Origin: Acidimicrobiia bacterium
GTDB lineage: Bacteria > Actinomycetota > Acidimicrobiia > Acidimicrobiales > Ilumatobacteraceae
Reading direction: 5' to 3'
NCBI GenBank assembly: GCA_010030605.1
Contig: RHCK01000050.1
Span: 1 to 8,716, forward strand
Length of the DNA stretch: 8,716 bases
Below the pieces are notes generated by a model. That model did no database searches and was not told the origin of the DNA. It worked only from the letters and a program-made list of their open reading frames with translations. Positions within the stretch are counted from its first letter, which is position 1. Every line of letters begins with the position of its first letter. Positions 1 through 5,713 of this stretch are shown one piece after another. The translations under genes were made by a program, and so were the position numbers.

Positions 1-99
1 GACACGCTCGAGAACTACCGCACGATGGGGCGGCGCTTGGGTCGCAAGCTGTACGAGGGTCGATGGTTCGATCCGCAGAGCCTGATGTTGCGCGAACCG
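1..99 (+). repeat. Left arm of perfect 99-bp inverted repeat
   Basis: Bases 1-99 are the exact reverse complement of bases 183-281 (base n pairs with base 282-n). The match breaks at base 100 against base 182. The window begins inside the arm, so its full length may be greater. The arm is argG coding sequence, not a transposon end, and no transposase is near. Confidence 0.97.
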
Positions 100-267
100 A
101 TCATGCGTTGGGTCGGATCGGCCGTGACGGGCGAAGTGACCCTGCGGTTGCGCCGTGGTGACGACTACACGATCTTGGACACCGGTTCGCGCAACATCAG
201 GCTCTGCGGATCGAACCATCGACCCTCGTACAGCTTGCGACCCAAGCGCCGCCCCATCGTGCGGTAG
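1..267 (+). pseudogene. argG: Fragment of argininosuccinate synthase on the plus strand, ending at a fold-back junction
   Basis: Frame 1 from the first base encodes a 61-residue stretch of ArgG (bases 1-183), starting DTLENYRTMG and passing through LMLREP, RWVGSAVTGEVTL and RRGDDYTILDT. From memory this follows the E. coli-type ArgG (about 447 residues) through its GEVTLELRRGNDYSILNT segment. After base 182 the sequence turns into the reverse complement of the same gene, so the frame continues as meaningless sequence to a TAG at 265-267. The part up to base 99 duplicates the minus-strand gene; bases 100-182 are the only copy here of the following ArgG segment. The last roughly 75 residues of a normal ArgG are absent. 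The gene presumably begins left of the window. It is probably a chimeric duplicate rather than a functional locus. Confidence 0.85.
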
Positions 268-1226
268 TTCTCGAGCGTGTCTTCGTTGTGGATCGCCGAC
301 ACCAGTCGCTCATAAGCGATGTGCAACAACGCCAGACCCGGCGCCTCGTAGATGCCGCGACTCTTGGCTTCGATGATCCGGTTCTCGATCTGGTCGCTCA
401 TTCCGAGTCCGTGACGCCCGCCAATGCGATTTGCCTCGTGCACCAACTCGACCTGATCGGGGAACTCCTTACCGTTGATGGCCACCGGCCACCCCTCGAC
501 GAAGCGCACCGACACCGTCTCGGCGGCGATCGTCACGTCGTCGCGATAGTGCGCGACTCCCATGATCGGCTCGACGATGTCCATCGAGGTCGATAGTTCC
601 TCGAGCAACTTCGCCTCGTGTGTCGCGCCCCAGATGTTGGCGTCGGTGCTGTACGCCTTCTCCTTGCTCGCCCTGTACGGCAGCTTGCGCTGTTGCAGGA
701 ACTCGCTCATTTCGGTGCGTCCGCCGAGTTCGTTCACGAACGTCTCGTCGAGCCACGGCTTGTAGACCCGAAGCGAGGGGTTGACCATCAGTCCATAACG
801 ATAGAAACGCTCGATGTCGTTGCCCTTGTACGTGGAACCGTCGCCCCAAATGTCGACGCCGTCCTCGCGCATGGCCCGCACCAGAAGCGTTCCCGTGACT
901 GCTCGGCCGAGAGGAGTGGTGTTGAAGTACGTCTTGCCCGCGGTGGTGATGTGGAACGCACCGCACTGCAGAGCCATCAAGCCCTCGCGCACCAACTCGG
1001 CGCGACAATCGATCAGTCGAGCAACCTCGGCGCCGTATTGCTTGGCACGATCGGGGATGCCAGCAAGGTCGGGCTCGTCGGGCTGACCGAGATCGGCGGT
1101 GTAGCAATACGGAATCGATCCCTTCTCGCGCATCCACGCCACGGCGGCCGACGTGTCGAGCCCTCCGGAGAAAGCGATGCCGACCCGTTCGCCGACGGGC
1201 AGAGAAGTGAGAACCTTGGCGGACAT
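165..1226 (-). CDS. argG: Argininosuccinate synthase, 3' end lost at the fold-back junction
   Basis: ArgG joins citrulline and aspartate using ATP to give argininosuccinate, the penultimate step of arginine synthesis, in the cytoplasm. The N-terminal ATP-binding motif SGGLDTS is at residues 20-26. Other family blocks are LIDCRAELV, CGAFHITT, TYFNTTPLGRAVTGT, IWGDGSTYKGNDIERF, EKAYSTDAN, ANRIGGRHGLGMSDQIENR and LHIAYERL. The sequence follows the longer E. coli-type subfamily rather than the roughly 400-residue type. Residues 1-348 (1226 to 183) are authentic. The last five codons (VSKIV) and the TAG come from the reverse complement of the spacer, so the 353-residue product lacks about 95 residues, including the C-terminal region that helps tetramer formation. 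The ATG follows TAGCGT by 7 nt with no Shine-Dalgarno, suggesting a leaderless message. Function is certain; whether the truncation is real is doubtful. Confidence 0.95.
   Translation of the reverse strand: MSAKVLTSLPVGERVGIAFSGGLDTSAAVAWMREKGSIPYCYTADLGQPDEPDLAGIPDRAKQYGAEVARLIDCRAELVREGLMALQCGAFHITTAGKTYFNTTPLGRAVTGTLLVRAMREDGVDIWGDGSTYKGNDIERFYRYGLMVNPSLRVYKPWLDETFVNELGGRTEMSEFLQQRKLPYRASKEKAYSTDANIWGATHEAKLLEELSTSMDIVEPIMGVAHYRDDVTIAAETVSVRFVEGWPVAINGKEFPDQVELVHEANRIGGRHGLGMSDQIENRIIEAKSRGIYEAPGLALLHIAYERLVSAIHNEDTLENYRTMGRRLGRKLYEGRWFDPQSLMLREPVSKIV
183..281 (-). repeat. Right arm of perfect 99-bp inverted repeat
   Basis: This is the exact reverse complement of bases 1-99, separated from that arm by an 83-bp unique spacer (100-182). 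It lies inside the minus-strand argG and holds codons 316-348 of that gene. Confidence 0.97.
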
Positions 1227-1233
1227 GCACCCG

Positions 1234-1239
1234 ACGCTA
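1234..1239 (-). promoter_or_regulatory. -10 element of argG, leaderless type
   Basis: Reading on the minus strand, TAGCGT is followed by 7 nt and then the argG ATG at 1226. This places transcription start at or next to the start codon. No clear -35 is seen. The expected -35 zone (about 1257-1262) overlaps the -10 of the divergent phosphatase gene. Confidence 0.55.
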
Positions 1240-1260
1240 TCGGTCGCCGTGCTTCGCTCT

Positions 1261-1266
1261 TAGGCT
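1261..1266 (+). promoter_or_regulatory. -10 element of the phosphatase gene, leaderless type
   Basis: TAGGCT is followed by 7 nt and then GTG at 1274, with no ribosome binding site between. The spacing supports the GTG as start over the in-frame ATG at 1316. The presumed -35 zone falls on the argG -10. Confidence 0.5.
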
Positions 1267-1273
1267 TCCGACC

Positions 1274-1798
1274 GTGAACGACGGAGGCGCGGAAGGACCC
1301 TCGAGCGCGTTCAACATGAACGGGGGCATTCATCATGTCCCGATTTCGGGCCTGCCGGGAAAGTTGTGGTTGTGTGGCAAGCACTTGATCGCCCCCGATC
1401 CCGAGGGCACCTTGCTGAGCGTCGGAGCGACCCATGTGGTGTGTCTGGTCCGCGAATACGAGTTGGCCGACCGCTATCCGTCGTACGTCGAATGGCTCCG
1501 CTCCTCGGGAAGTGCGACGTGGTTCCCGATCAATGATCTGAGCCTTCCGCGACTCGAGGAGATCAGGGCTTCGTTCCAGTCGGTGTACGACCGAGTGCAT
1601 CGCGGAGAGTCCGTCATCGTTCACTGTGCGGCGGGCATCGGACGAGCAGGATCCTTCGCGACCGCACTCTGCGTGATGTCGGGCATGAATCTCGACGTGG
1701 CGGTCGCGCACGTGCGCCGCCATCGTCCCGGGGCCGGGCCGGAAGCGGGCGAACAACGCGAGGTTCTCGAAGAACTCGCGCGCTCGCTCGGGTGCTGA
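1274..1798 (+). CDS. Dual-specificity / tyrosine phosphatase-like protein
   Basis: This 174-residue soluble protein has the cysteine-phosphatase signature HCAAGIGRAG at residues 117-126. C118 would be the nucleophile and R124 the phosphate-binding arginine. The segment WFPINDLSLP (residues 83-92) resembles the general-acid loop of small CDKN3-like phosphatases, with D88 as the likely acid. A GATHVVCLVREYEL block and a late HRPGAG segment also fit that group. The residue after the catalytic Arg is Ala instead of the common Ser/Thr. No signal peptide or membrane segment is present, so it should act in the cytoplasm on phosphoproteins or another phosphorylated substrate, which the sequence does not reveal. 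Homology begins near residue 20, so ATG 1316 remains an alternative start. It is divergent from argG, and its stop lies 2 bp from the stop of the convergent membrane-protein gene. Confidence 0.85.
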   Translation: MNDGGAEGPSSAFNMNGGIHHVPISGLPGKLWLCGKHLIAPDPEGTLLSVGATHVVCLVREYELADRYPSYVEWLRSSGSATWFPINDLSLPRLEEIRASFQSVYDRVHRGESVIVHCAAGIGRAGSFATALCVMSGMNLDVAVAHVRRHRPGAGPEAGEQREVLEELARSLGC

Positions 1799-1800
1799 AG

Positions 1801-2274
1801 TCAGTCGACGGTTCGCGCGCCCGTCGAGGCGATTGCTGCCAACAAAGCGGCGACCGCGAGTGCCCCGAGCACCACCGCCGAACCGGGCGACCGGTCGCGA
1901 TCGATGAAAGCGAGCAACGCCACCTCGACCGTGATTCCCAACGATGGCCACTGAACTCGGGGGATGCGCGCCGCTGCCCAAACGGCAACCACGATGGCAG
2001 GTCCGACGAACAACACGGCGAAGGCGTAGATGATGGGCATCGACCAACGTTGGTCATCGACCCACCACAACGGTCGACCAATCAAGTCGGACGAAATGGC
2101 CACCGCGGTGACACCGAGGGCCATCGCCACCCAAAACACGGCGAGGAGACGAGACCACACCGGGTGCAGTCGATTCTCGCCGGTGGTGAACCCGCGGAAT
2201 CTCGATGGAAGCGACGACGGCGACGCAGCGAGCGTCGTCTCGGGAGTGCTGACGTCCGAAGTCGGTACATCCAT
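1801..2274 (-). CDS. Four-helix membrane protein of unknown function
   Basis: I do not recognise this 157-residue protein. It has a polar N-terminal tail rich in Ser, Thr and Pro (residues 1-40). Four likely membrane helices follow at about 43-62, 79-101, 109-124 and 131-150, with a Trp-rich loop (LWWVDDQRW, 69-77) between the first two. The frame is open further upstream to a TTG at 2340, but I chose ATG 2274 because TAAGTT stands exactly 7 nt before it. The TTG start would overlap the divergent glycosyltransferase start and its promoter. Four helices beside a polyprenol-phosphate-type glycosyltransferase recall GtrA partners, but no GtrA sequence features are visible. It converges on the phosphatase gene and diverges from the glycosyltransferase gene with 56 bp between starts. 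Confidence 0.75.
   Translation of the reverse strand: MDVPTSDVSTPETTLAASPSSLPSRFRGFTTGENRLHPVWSRLLAVFWVAMALGVTAVAISSDLIGRPLWWVDDQRWSMPIIYAFAVLFVGPAIVVAVWAAARIPRVQWPSLGITVEVALLAFIDRDRSPGSAVVLGALAVAALLAAIASTGARTVD
1805..1827 (+). terminator. Candidate hairpin terminator after the phosphatase gene
   Basis: A perfect 7-bp stem, TCGACGG paired with CCGTCGA, encloses a 9-nt loop. It starts 6 nt after the phosphatase stop and lies inside the last codons of the convergent membrane-protein gene. No T-run follows, so it would be a U-less terminator of the kind proposed in Actinobacteria; it could also be chance structure in GC-rich coding sequence. Confidence 0.35.
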
Positions 2275-2281
2275 CGCTTCG

Positions 2282-2287
2282 AACTTA
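2282..2287 (-). promoter_or_regulatory. -10 element of the four-helix membrane protein gene, leaderless type
   Basis: On the minus strand TAAGTT is followed by 7 nt and ATG at 2274, with no ribosome binding site between. It decides the start over the longer TTG alternative. Confidence 0.5.
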
Positions 2288-2318
2288 CTGCCAATGAGCC
2301 TCCGTAACCGCTCGCCGG

Positions 2319-2324
2319 TATCTT
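2319..2324 (+). promoter_or_regulatory. -10 element of the glycosyltransferase gene, leaderless type
   Basis: TATCTT is followed by 6 nt and GTG at 2331. No Shine-Dalgarno lies between, and no clear -35 is seen. Confidence 0.5.
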
Positions 2325-2330
2325 GACCGG

Positions 2331-3086
2331 GTGACCCCAACGGCCGCGCACTTCCAGAAACTCTCCCTGTTCTTCCCCATGTGGAACGAAGAGGAGTACA
2401 TCGGTCGCACTTTGGCCGCCGCTCACGAGGCCTGCGCGATGCTGATCGAACTGGGAGAGATCGCCGATTACGAAATCATCGTGGTCGACGACGCGTCCAC
2501 CGATTCCACTCCACGGTTGGCTGACGAAGCCGCCGCCGCCGACCCACGGGTGAAGGTCGTGCACCATCCGAAGAATCGCAAACTCGGTGGGTCCATCAAG
2601 ACCGGTTTCGCCACCGCGACCGGTGACCTCGTGCTGTACACCGACGCCGACCTTCCGTTCGACATGGGCGAGTTGAAGCGAGCGTGCCGAATCATGCGTC
2701 TGTACGAGGCTGACATCGTGAGCGCCTACCGACTCGACCGCACGGGCGAGGGCTACGTACGCACGGTGTATTCCTTCTTCTACAACGCGTTGGTCCGAGT
2801 CTTCTTCGGGGTCAAGATGCGCGACGTGAACTTCGCGTTCAAGTTGTGCCGAGGTCACATCTTCGAGCACATCACCTTGGAGAGCGAAGGTTCGTTCATC
2901 GACGCCGAACTCGTCATCAGAGCCAACAAACTCGGATACCACATCGTTCAATTCGGGGTGGATTATTTCCCGCGCACGCGCGGAGTTTCGACGCTGTCGT
3001 CACCGAGTGTGATCGTCAAGATTCTGCGTGAAATGCGCCACCTGCGCCGTGACCTGCGTGCGATCGAGCCAATCGTCAAGCGCTGA
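2331..3086 (+). CDS. Family 2 glycosyltransferase, dolichol-phosphate mannosyltransferase (DPM1)-like
   Basis: This 251-residue cytoplasmic GT-A enzyme has the GT2 hallmarks in order: FPMWNEEEYI near residues 15-24, VVDDASTDST at 51-60, a KLGGSIKTGF block at 84-93, and YTDADLPFD at 103-111. The DAD there supplies the metal- and nucleotide-sugar-binding aspartates. Residues 133-225 (YRLDRTGEGYVR, MRDVNFAFKL, GSFIDAELVIRA, PRTRGVSTLSS) match the pattern of polyprenol-phosphate mannosyl or glucosyl transferases. Such enzymes move a sugar from a nucleotide donor to undecaprenyl or decaprenyl phosphate at the membrane, for protein, lipid or wall glycosylation. No C-terminal membrane helices are present, unlike GtrB-type enzymes, so it resembles the soluble DPM1 form. 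The sugar is not predictable. GTG 2331 is chosen from the TATCTT element. The L,D-transpeptidase gene follows after 38 bp with its own promoter. Confidence 0.9.
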   Translation: MTPTAAHFQKLSLFFPMWNEEEYIGRTLAAAHEACAMLIELGEIADYEIIVVDDASTDSTPRLADEAAAADPRVKVVHHPKNRKLGGSIKTGFATATGDLVLYTDADLPFDMGELKRACRIMRLYEADIVSAYRLDRTGEGYVRTVYSFFYNALVRVFFGVKMRDVNFAFKLCRGHIFEHITLESEGSFIDAELVIRANKLGYHIVQFGVDYFPRTRGVSTLSSPSVIVKILREMRHLRRDLRAIEPIVKR

Positions 3087-3111
3087 CCTGACCACATTCG
3101 CGCGGCGAAGG

Positions 3112-3117
3112 TAGCCT
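3112..3117 (+). promoter_or_regulatory. -10 element of the L,D-transpeptidase gene, leaderless type
   Basis: TAGCCT is followed by 7 nt and GTG at 3125. A possible -35, CTGACC at 3088-3093, lies 18 nt upstream, just past the glycosyltransferase stop. A small stem TTCGC/GCGAA (3097-3109) sits between the two boxes and may be chance. Confidence 0.5.
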
Positions 3118-3124
3118 TTGCGCC

Positions 3125-4204
3125 GTGGCGATGGACCCGAACACACCTTCCGAGCGTCGCCCCCTGATCGATCCCGCGTCGCCGATTCATCGGTGGATTC
3201 CGGCCATCGCCTCCGGCGCGGTGTTGCTCGCGGTCATCGTCGTCGGAGTGGTCACTTCGGGCGGTGGCGGCTCATCGACTGCCCCAACCACGACGGTCAA
3301 TCAGATCGTCACCGCTACCACGCTCGCACCGGTGACGAAGCTCCCCCTCACGCAGACGTATGGTCGCGGTGCGGCTGGGCCCGAGATCAAGCTCATTCAA
3401 GAACGGTTGATCGAATTGAAGTTCGACCCGGGTCTGGCCGACGGCGCCTTCGGTGAACGCACGCAACAGGCGGTGTGGGCGTTCGAGGCGTTGGTCATGG
3501 GGGTGCCCGGAGACCAATTGACGGGCAAAGTCGATGCCGCGATGTGGAGCCGCATGCAGGACCCCATCACCATCGCTCCTCGACGTCCCGACTCCACGCC
3601 GAATCACACCGAGATCTATCTACCGCAGCAGGTGTTGGTGGTGTTCCAGGGTGACAAAGCCGTTCTCATCACCCACATCTCGTCGGGGGACAACACGGAA
3701 TGGTGCGAGGTTGTCACGATTTCTCCCGGTGAACGCGGAAACGAAGAAGGCACGGAGCCCATCGAAAAGGGTGTGTGTGGTCTCTCGTGGACTCCCGGTG
3801 GTGTGTTCAAGTACTACCGAATGGTGCTCGGCCGTCGAGAAAGCCAGCTCGGTGGCATGTACAACCCCGTCTATTTCAATTACGGAATCGCCGTGCACGG
3901 AGCGCACGAGGTGCCCGATTTTCCGGCGTCGCACGGATGCATCCGCATACCCATGCACATATCCGACTACTACCAAACCTTGGTTGCCAAGGGTGATCAA
4001 GTGTTCGTGTTCGACGGTGTGAAAGAACCCGAGGAGTACGGCGCTCAAGTGCCTCGCTTCAACTGGCCCGATCCGAGTTACACGACCACCACCTCGACCA
4101 CGACCACGTTGCCCAAGCCCACGACCACGTTGCCTCCGGTGACCACGACGACGCCGGCACCGCCGCCCGTCACGACAACGACAGCGGTGCCGCCACCCGC
4201 CTGA
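3125..4204 (+). CDS. Membrane-anchored L,D-transpeptidase (YkuD) with peptidoglycan-binding domain and Thr/Pro tail
   Basis: The 359-residue protein has a short cytoplasmic N-terminus, one membrane helix at about 25-44, and a Gly/Ser/Thr linker. A PG_binding_1-like domain covers about 77-145 (GPEIKLIQERLIEL, DGAFGERTQQAVWAFE), and a YkuD catalytic domain about 163-298. The catalytic motif is complete: H258 in AVHGAHEV and SHGCIR at 269-274, with C272 as nucleophile. Such enzymes act outside the membrane, making 3-3 cross-links in peptidoglycan or attaching proteins to it. From residue 320 the protein ends in a Thr/Pro tail. GTG 3125 is preferred because TAGCCT stands 7 nt upstream; ATG 3131 is the alternative and changes only two residues. 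Its stop is 3 bp from that of the convergent metallopeptidase gene. The domain call is firm; the physiological cross-link is inferred. Confidence 0.93.
   Translation: MAMDPNTPSERRPLIDPASPIHRWIPAIASGAVLLAVIVVGVVTSGGGGSSTAPTTTVNQIVTATTLAPVTKLPLTQTYGRGAAGPEIKLIQERLIELKFDPGLADGAFGERTQQAVWAFEALVMGVPGDQLTGKVDAAMWSRMQDPITIAPRRPDSTPNHTEIYLPQQVLVVFQGDKAVLITHISSGDNTEWCEVVTISPGERGNEEGTEPIEKGVCGLSWTPGGVFKYYRMVLGRRESQLGGMYNPVYFNYGIAVHGAHEVPDFPASHGCIRIPMHISDYYQTLVAKGDQVFVFDGVKEPEEYGAQVPRFNWPDPSYTTTTSTTTTLPKPTTTLPPVTTTTPAPPPVTTTTAVPPPA
4082..4201 (+). repeat. Low-complexity Thr/Pro-coding repeat in the L,D-transpeptidase tail
   Basis: Codons 320-359 alternate runs of three or four Thr with Pro-rich segments (TTTTLP, TTTLPP, TTTTPAPPP, TTTTAVPPP). 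At DNA level ACC and ACG codons dominate and ACGACCACGTTGCC occurs twice (4100-4113 and 4121-4134). Such tails are common on secreted actinobacterial proteins and may span the wall or carry sugars; repeat slippage could vary its length. Confidence 0.8.
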
Positions 4205-4207
4205 TTT

Positions 4208-5713
4208 CTACGCGGCGAAACAACCATCGGATCCGTAGAGCACTCCTTGTCGAAACGCGTCGACTTTTTCGAATGGAGTACCCAAGGAGCGTTGACCTTC
4301 CACGTCGCCAAGCAGAAGCGCCGTGCGAATCGCCTCGTCGAGATCGCCGGGAGAGAGCACGATGCGAGGAGTTTCCTCGGTGTCGGCCACAACCGGATCT
4401 TGGTTGAACGGCAGGATGTCGCTCGACCACATGCCGACCAAACAGTCGCTCAGTAAGGCGTGTTCGGGTGCGCCGAGATCCGAACCGATCGCGGCTTGTA
4501 CGGCTTCGGCGTATCCCAAGCCGATGAGGTACGCCACCGCGTAGTCGCCCGGGATGAGGTCGTAGAACTGGCGCGCGATGGGGAGCGACACCGCGACTGA
4601 ATTCGCATCCGGACACCACGCGACGGCATCGAGCACCCGAACCGTGTCGCCGGTCGCGCACTCGGCCACGTCCGAGTCGATGAGCTCGAGCGTGGGAGCA
4701 GTCCATGGAGTGCCGATATCGACCAAGGCCTCCCAGAAAATCGTCAGGTCGGTGCGCATCGAATCGAACATCTCCTGACCGAACGGAAAGTCACCCGGAT
4801 TCGCGCGCGCCAATTCCTCGGGACTGAAACCGAACTGAAGAGGTGTCGGCTCGTTGGTTTCGTAATCGGCGCATGACCTCGGTCCGCCGGTGAAACCATC
4901 TTGGAACGCGCTGACTCGGTCGAAGGCCGAGCCGTGCGCCGAGGCGTCGTAGGACGAATTGCCGGGTGCGTCACCGATTTGCACGAGACCGAGCAACGCA
5001 CCCGTGATGTCGGACTGATTGAACCGATAGCCGTTCAAACCGTCGTCCACCACATGTCCGGCCCACGCACCGGCGAAACAATCGGCCTGTAACTCGAGGG
5101 TGGTGCTGACGAATGCGTAAGCGATGTCGTGTCGGGAGGACGACTGGATCGCGTGCCCCCATTCGTGGGCCATGATCACCGCGATCGACGCTGGTCCGAA
5201 CTCGTCGGCGAAGTCGGGGAAGAGGAGGGCGTCGTCGTACACGATGAAGTCGCCTTCCTCGCAATAGAACGCGTTGTCCTCGACCTCGGCGTAGGCCCCG
5301 GTGAACTCGCATCCGCGAGGCAACTCGGAACGTCGATCGGGGTATGCGGGGTGAACCCCACCGGCGAGAAGCGGGTAATCGCCGCCGTACACGGAGGAAT
5401 AGTTGTCCAGCCAATACTGCTCGATGTCCAAGATCGCATCGATCAGAAATCGGTCGTAATCACGAGCGGGTTTGTCGGGGTCGAGCGGGAAGCCGTCGTC
5501 GAAACCTCCGCTGGGGATGTCGATTCCGGTGTCGTCGATGAGCGAAGAATCATCATCGCCCGAGGCACTCGTCGCGTCGGTGAGATTGTCATTGCCCACG
5601 ACGCGCACTCCGGAGTCCGCACCTCCACAGGCCGCGACGAGCATCGCGACGAGGCCGACTCCGACCCACTGTCGTGCCGCGGTTCGGAACGCAACGGATT
5701 TCGGATCGCGCAT
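4208..5713 (-). CDS. Neutral zinc metallopeptidase lipoprotein with a second, degenerate peptidase domain
   Basis: A signal peptide ends in the lipobox LVAAC (Cys 29), so the 501-residue product should be lipid-anchored outside the membrane. An acidic Ser/Asp/Gly linker runs to about residue 85. Domain A (86-283) matches the YpfJ/PF04228 neutral zinc peptidase family: HEWGH at 183-187 gives H183, E184 and H187, and LELQADCFAGAWAG gives E207 as third ligand. HGSAFDRVSAFQDGF follows. Domain B (about 320-499) repeats the same plan with aligned cysteines and SDCLVGMW and FEKVDAFRQG blocks, but no zinc ligands. Physiological substrate is unknown. The start overlaps the DUF305 stop by one base (TGATG), so the two genes are probably co-translated. 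The lipobox, the family match and the repeat are visible in the sequence; activity is inferred. Confidence 0.88.
   Translation of the reverse strand: MRDPKSVAFRTAARQWVGVGLVAMLVAACGGADSGVRVVGNDNLTDATSASGDDDSSLIDDTGIDIPSGGFDDGFPLDPDKPARDYDRFLIDAILDIEQYWLDNYSSVYGGDYPLLAGGVHPAYPDRRSELPRGCEFTGAYAEVEDNAFYCEEGDFIVYDDALLFPDFADEFGPASIAVIMAHEWGHAIQSSSRHDIAYAFVSTTLELQADCFAGAWAGHVVDDGLNGYRFNQSDITGALLGLVQIGDAPGNSSYDASAHGSAFDRVSAFQDGFTGGPRSCADYETNEPTPLQFGFSPEELARANPGDFPFGQEMFDSMRTDLTIFWEALVDIGTPWTAPTLELIDSDVAECATGDTVRVLDAVAWCPDANSVAVSLPIARQFYDLIPGDYAVAYLIGLGYAEAVQAAIGSDLGAPEHALLSDCLVGMWSSDILPFNQDPVVADTEETPRIVLSPGDLDEAIRTALLLGDVEGQRSLGTPFEKVDAFRQGVLYGSDGCFAA

Noticed and set aside
1..281. Inverted repeat as insertion-sequence or integron ends
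   Set aside because: Both arms are in-frame argG coding sequence, and there is no transposase, no target duplication and no recombinase nearby. A fold-back junction explains all of it.
1013..2047. Long minus-strand open frame of 344 codons
   Set aside because: It crosses argG, the divergent promoter region, the phosphatase gene and part of the membrane-protein gene in other frames. Its translation is Arg/Gly/His-rich with no recognisable domain, as expected of a GC-rich shadow frame.
1801..2274. GtrA-type flippase assignment
   Set aside because: Only the helix count and the neighbouring glycosyltransferase fit; no GtrA sequence motif is visible.
2275..2340. Upstream TTG start for the four-helix membrane protein
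   Set aside because: It would run over the divergent promoter and start of the glycosyltransferase gene, while ATG 2274 has a well-placed TAAGTT.
2082..2951. Long minus-strand open frame of 289 codons opposite the glycosyltransferase
   Set aside because: It lies antisense to a clear GT2 gene and across its promoter, has no family features, and starts inside the partner gene.
3097..3109. Hairpin TTCGC/GCGAA as a terminator between the glycosyltransferase and L,D-transpeptidase genes
   Set aside because: The stem is only 5 bp with a 3-nt loop and no T-run, and it sits within the next promoter.
4100..4134. 14-bp direct repeat as an attachment or recombination site
   Set aside because: It lies in the low-complexity Thr/Pro coding tail and follows from repeated ACG/ACC codons.
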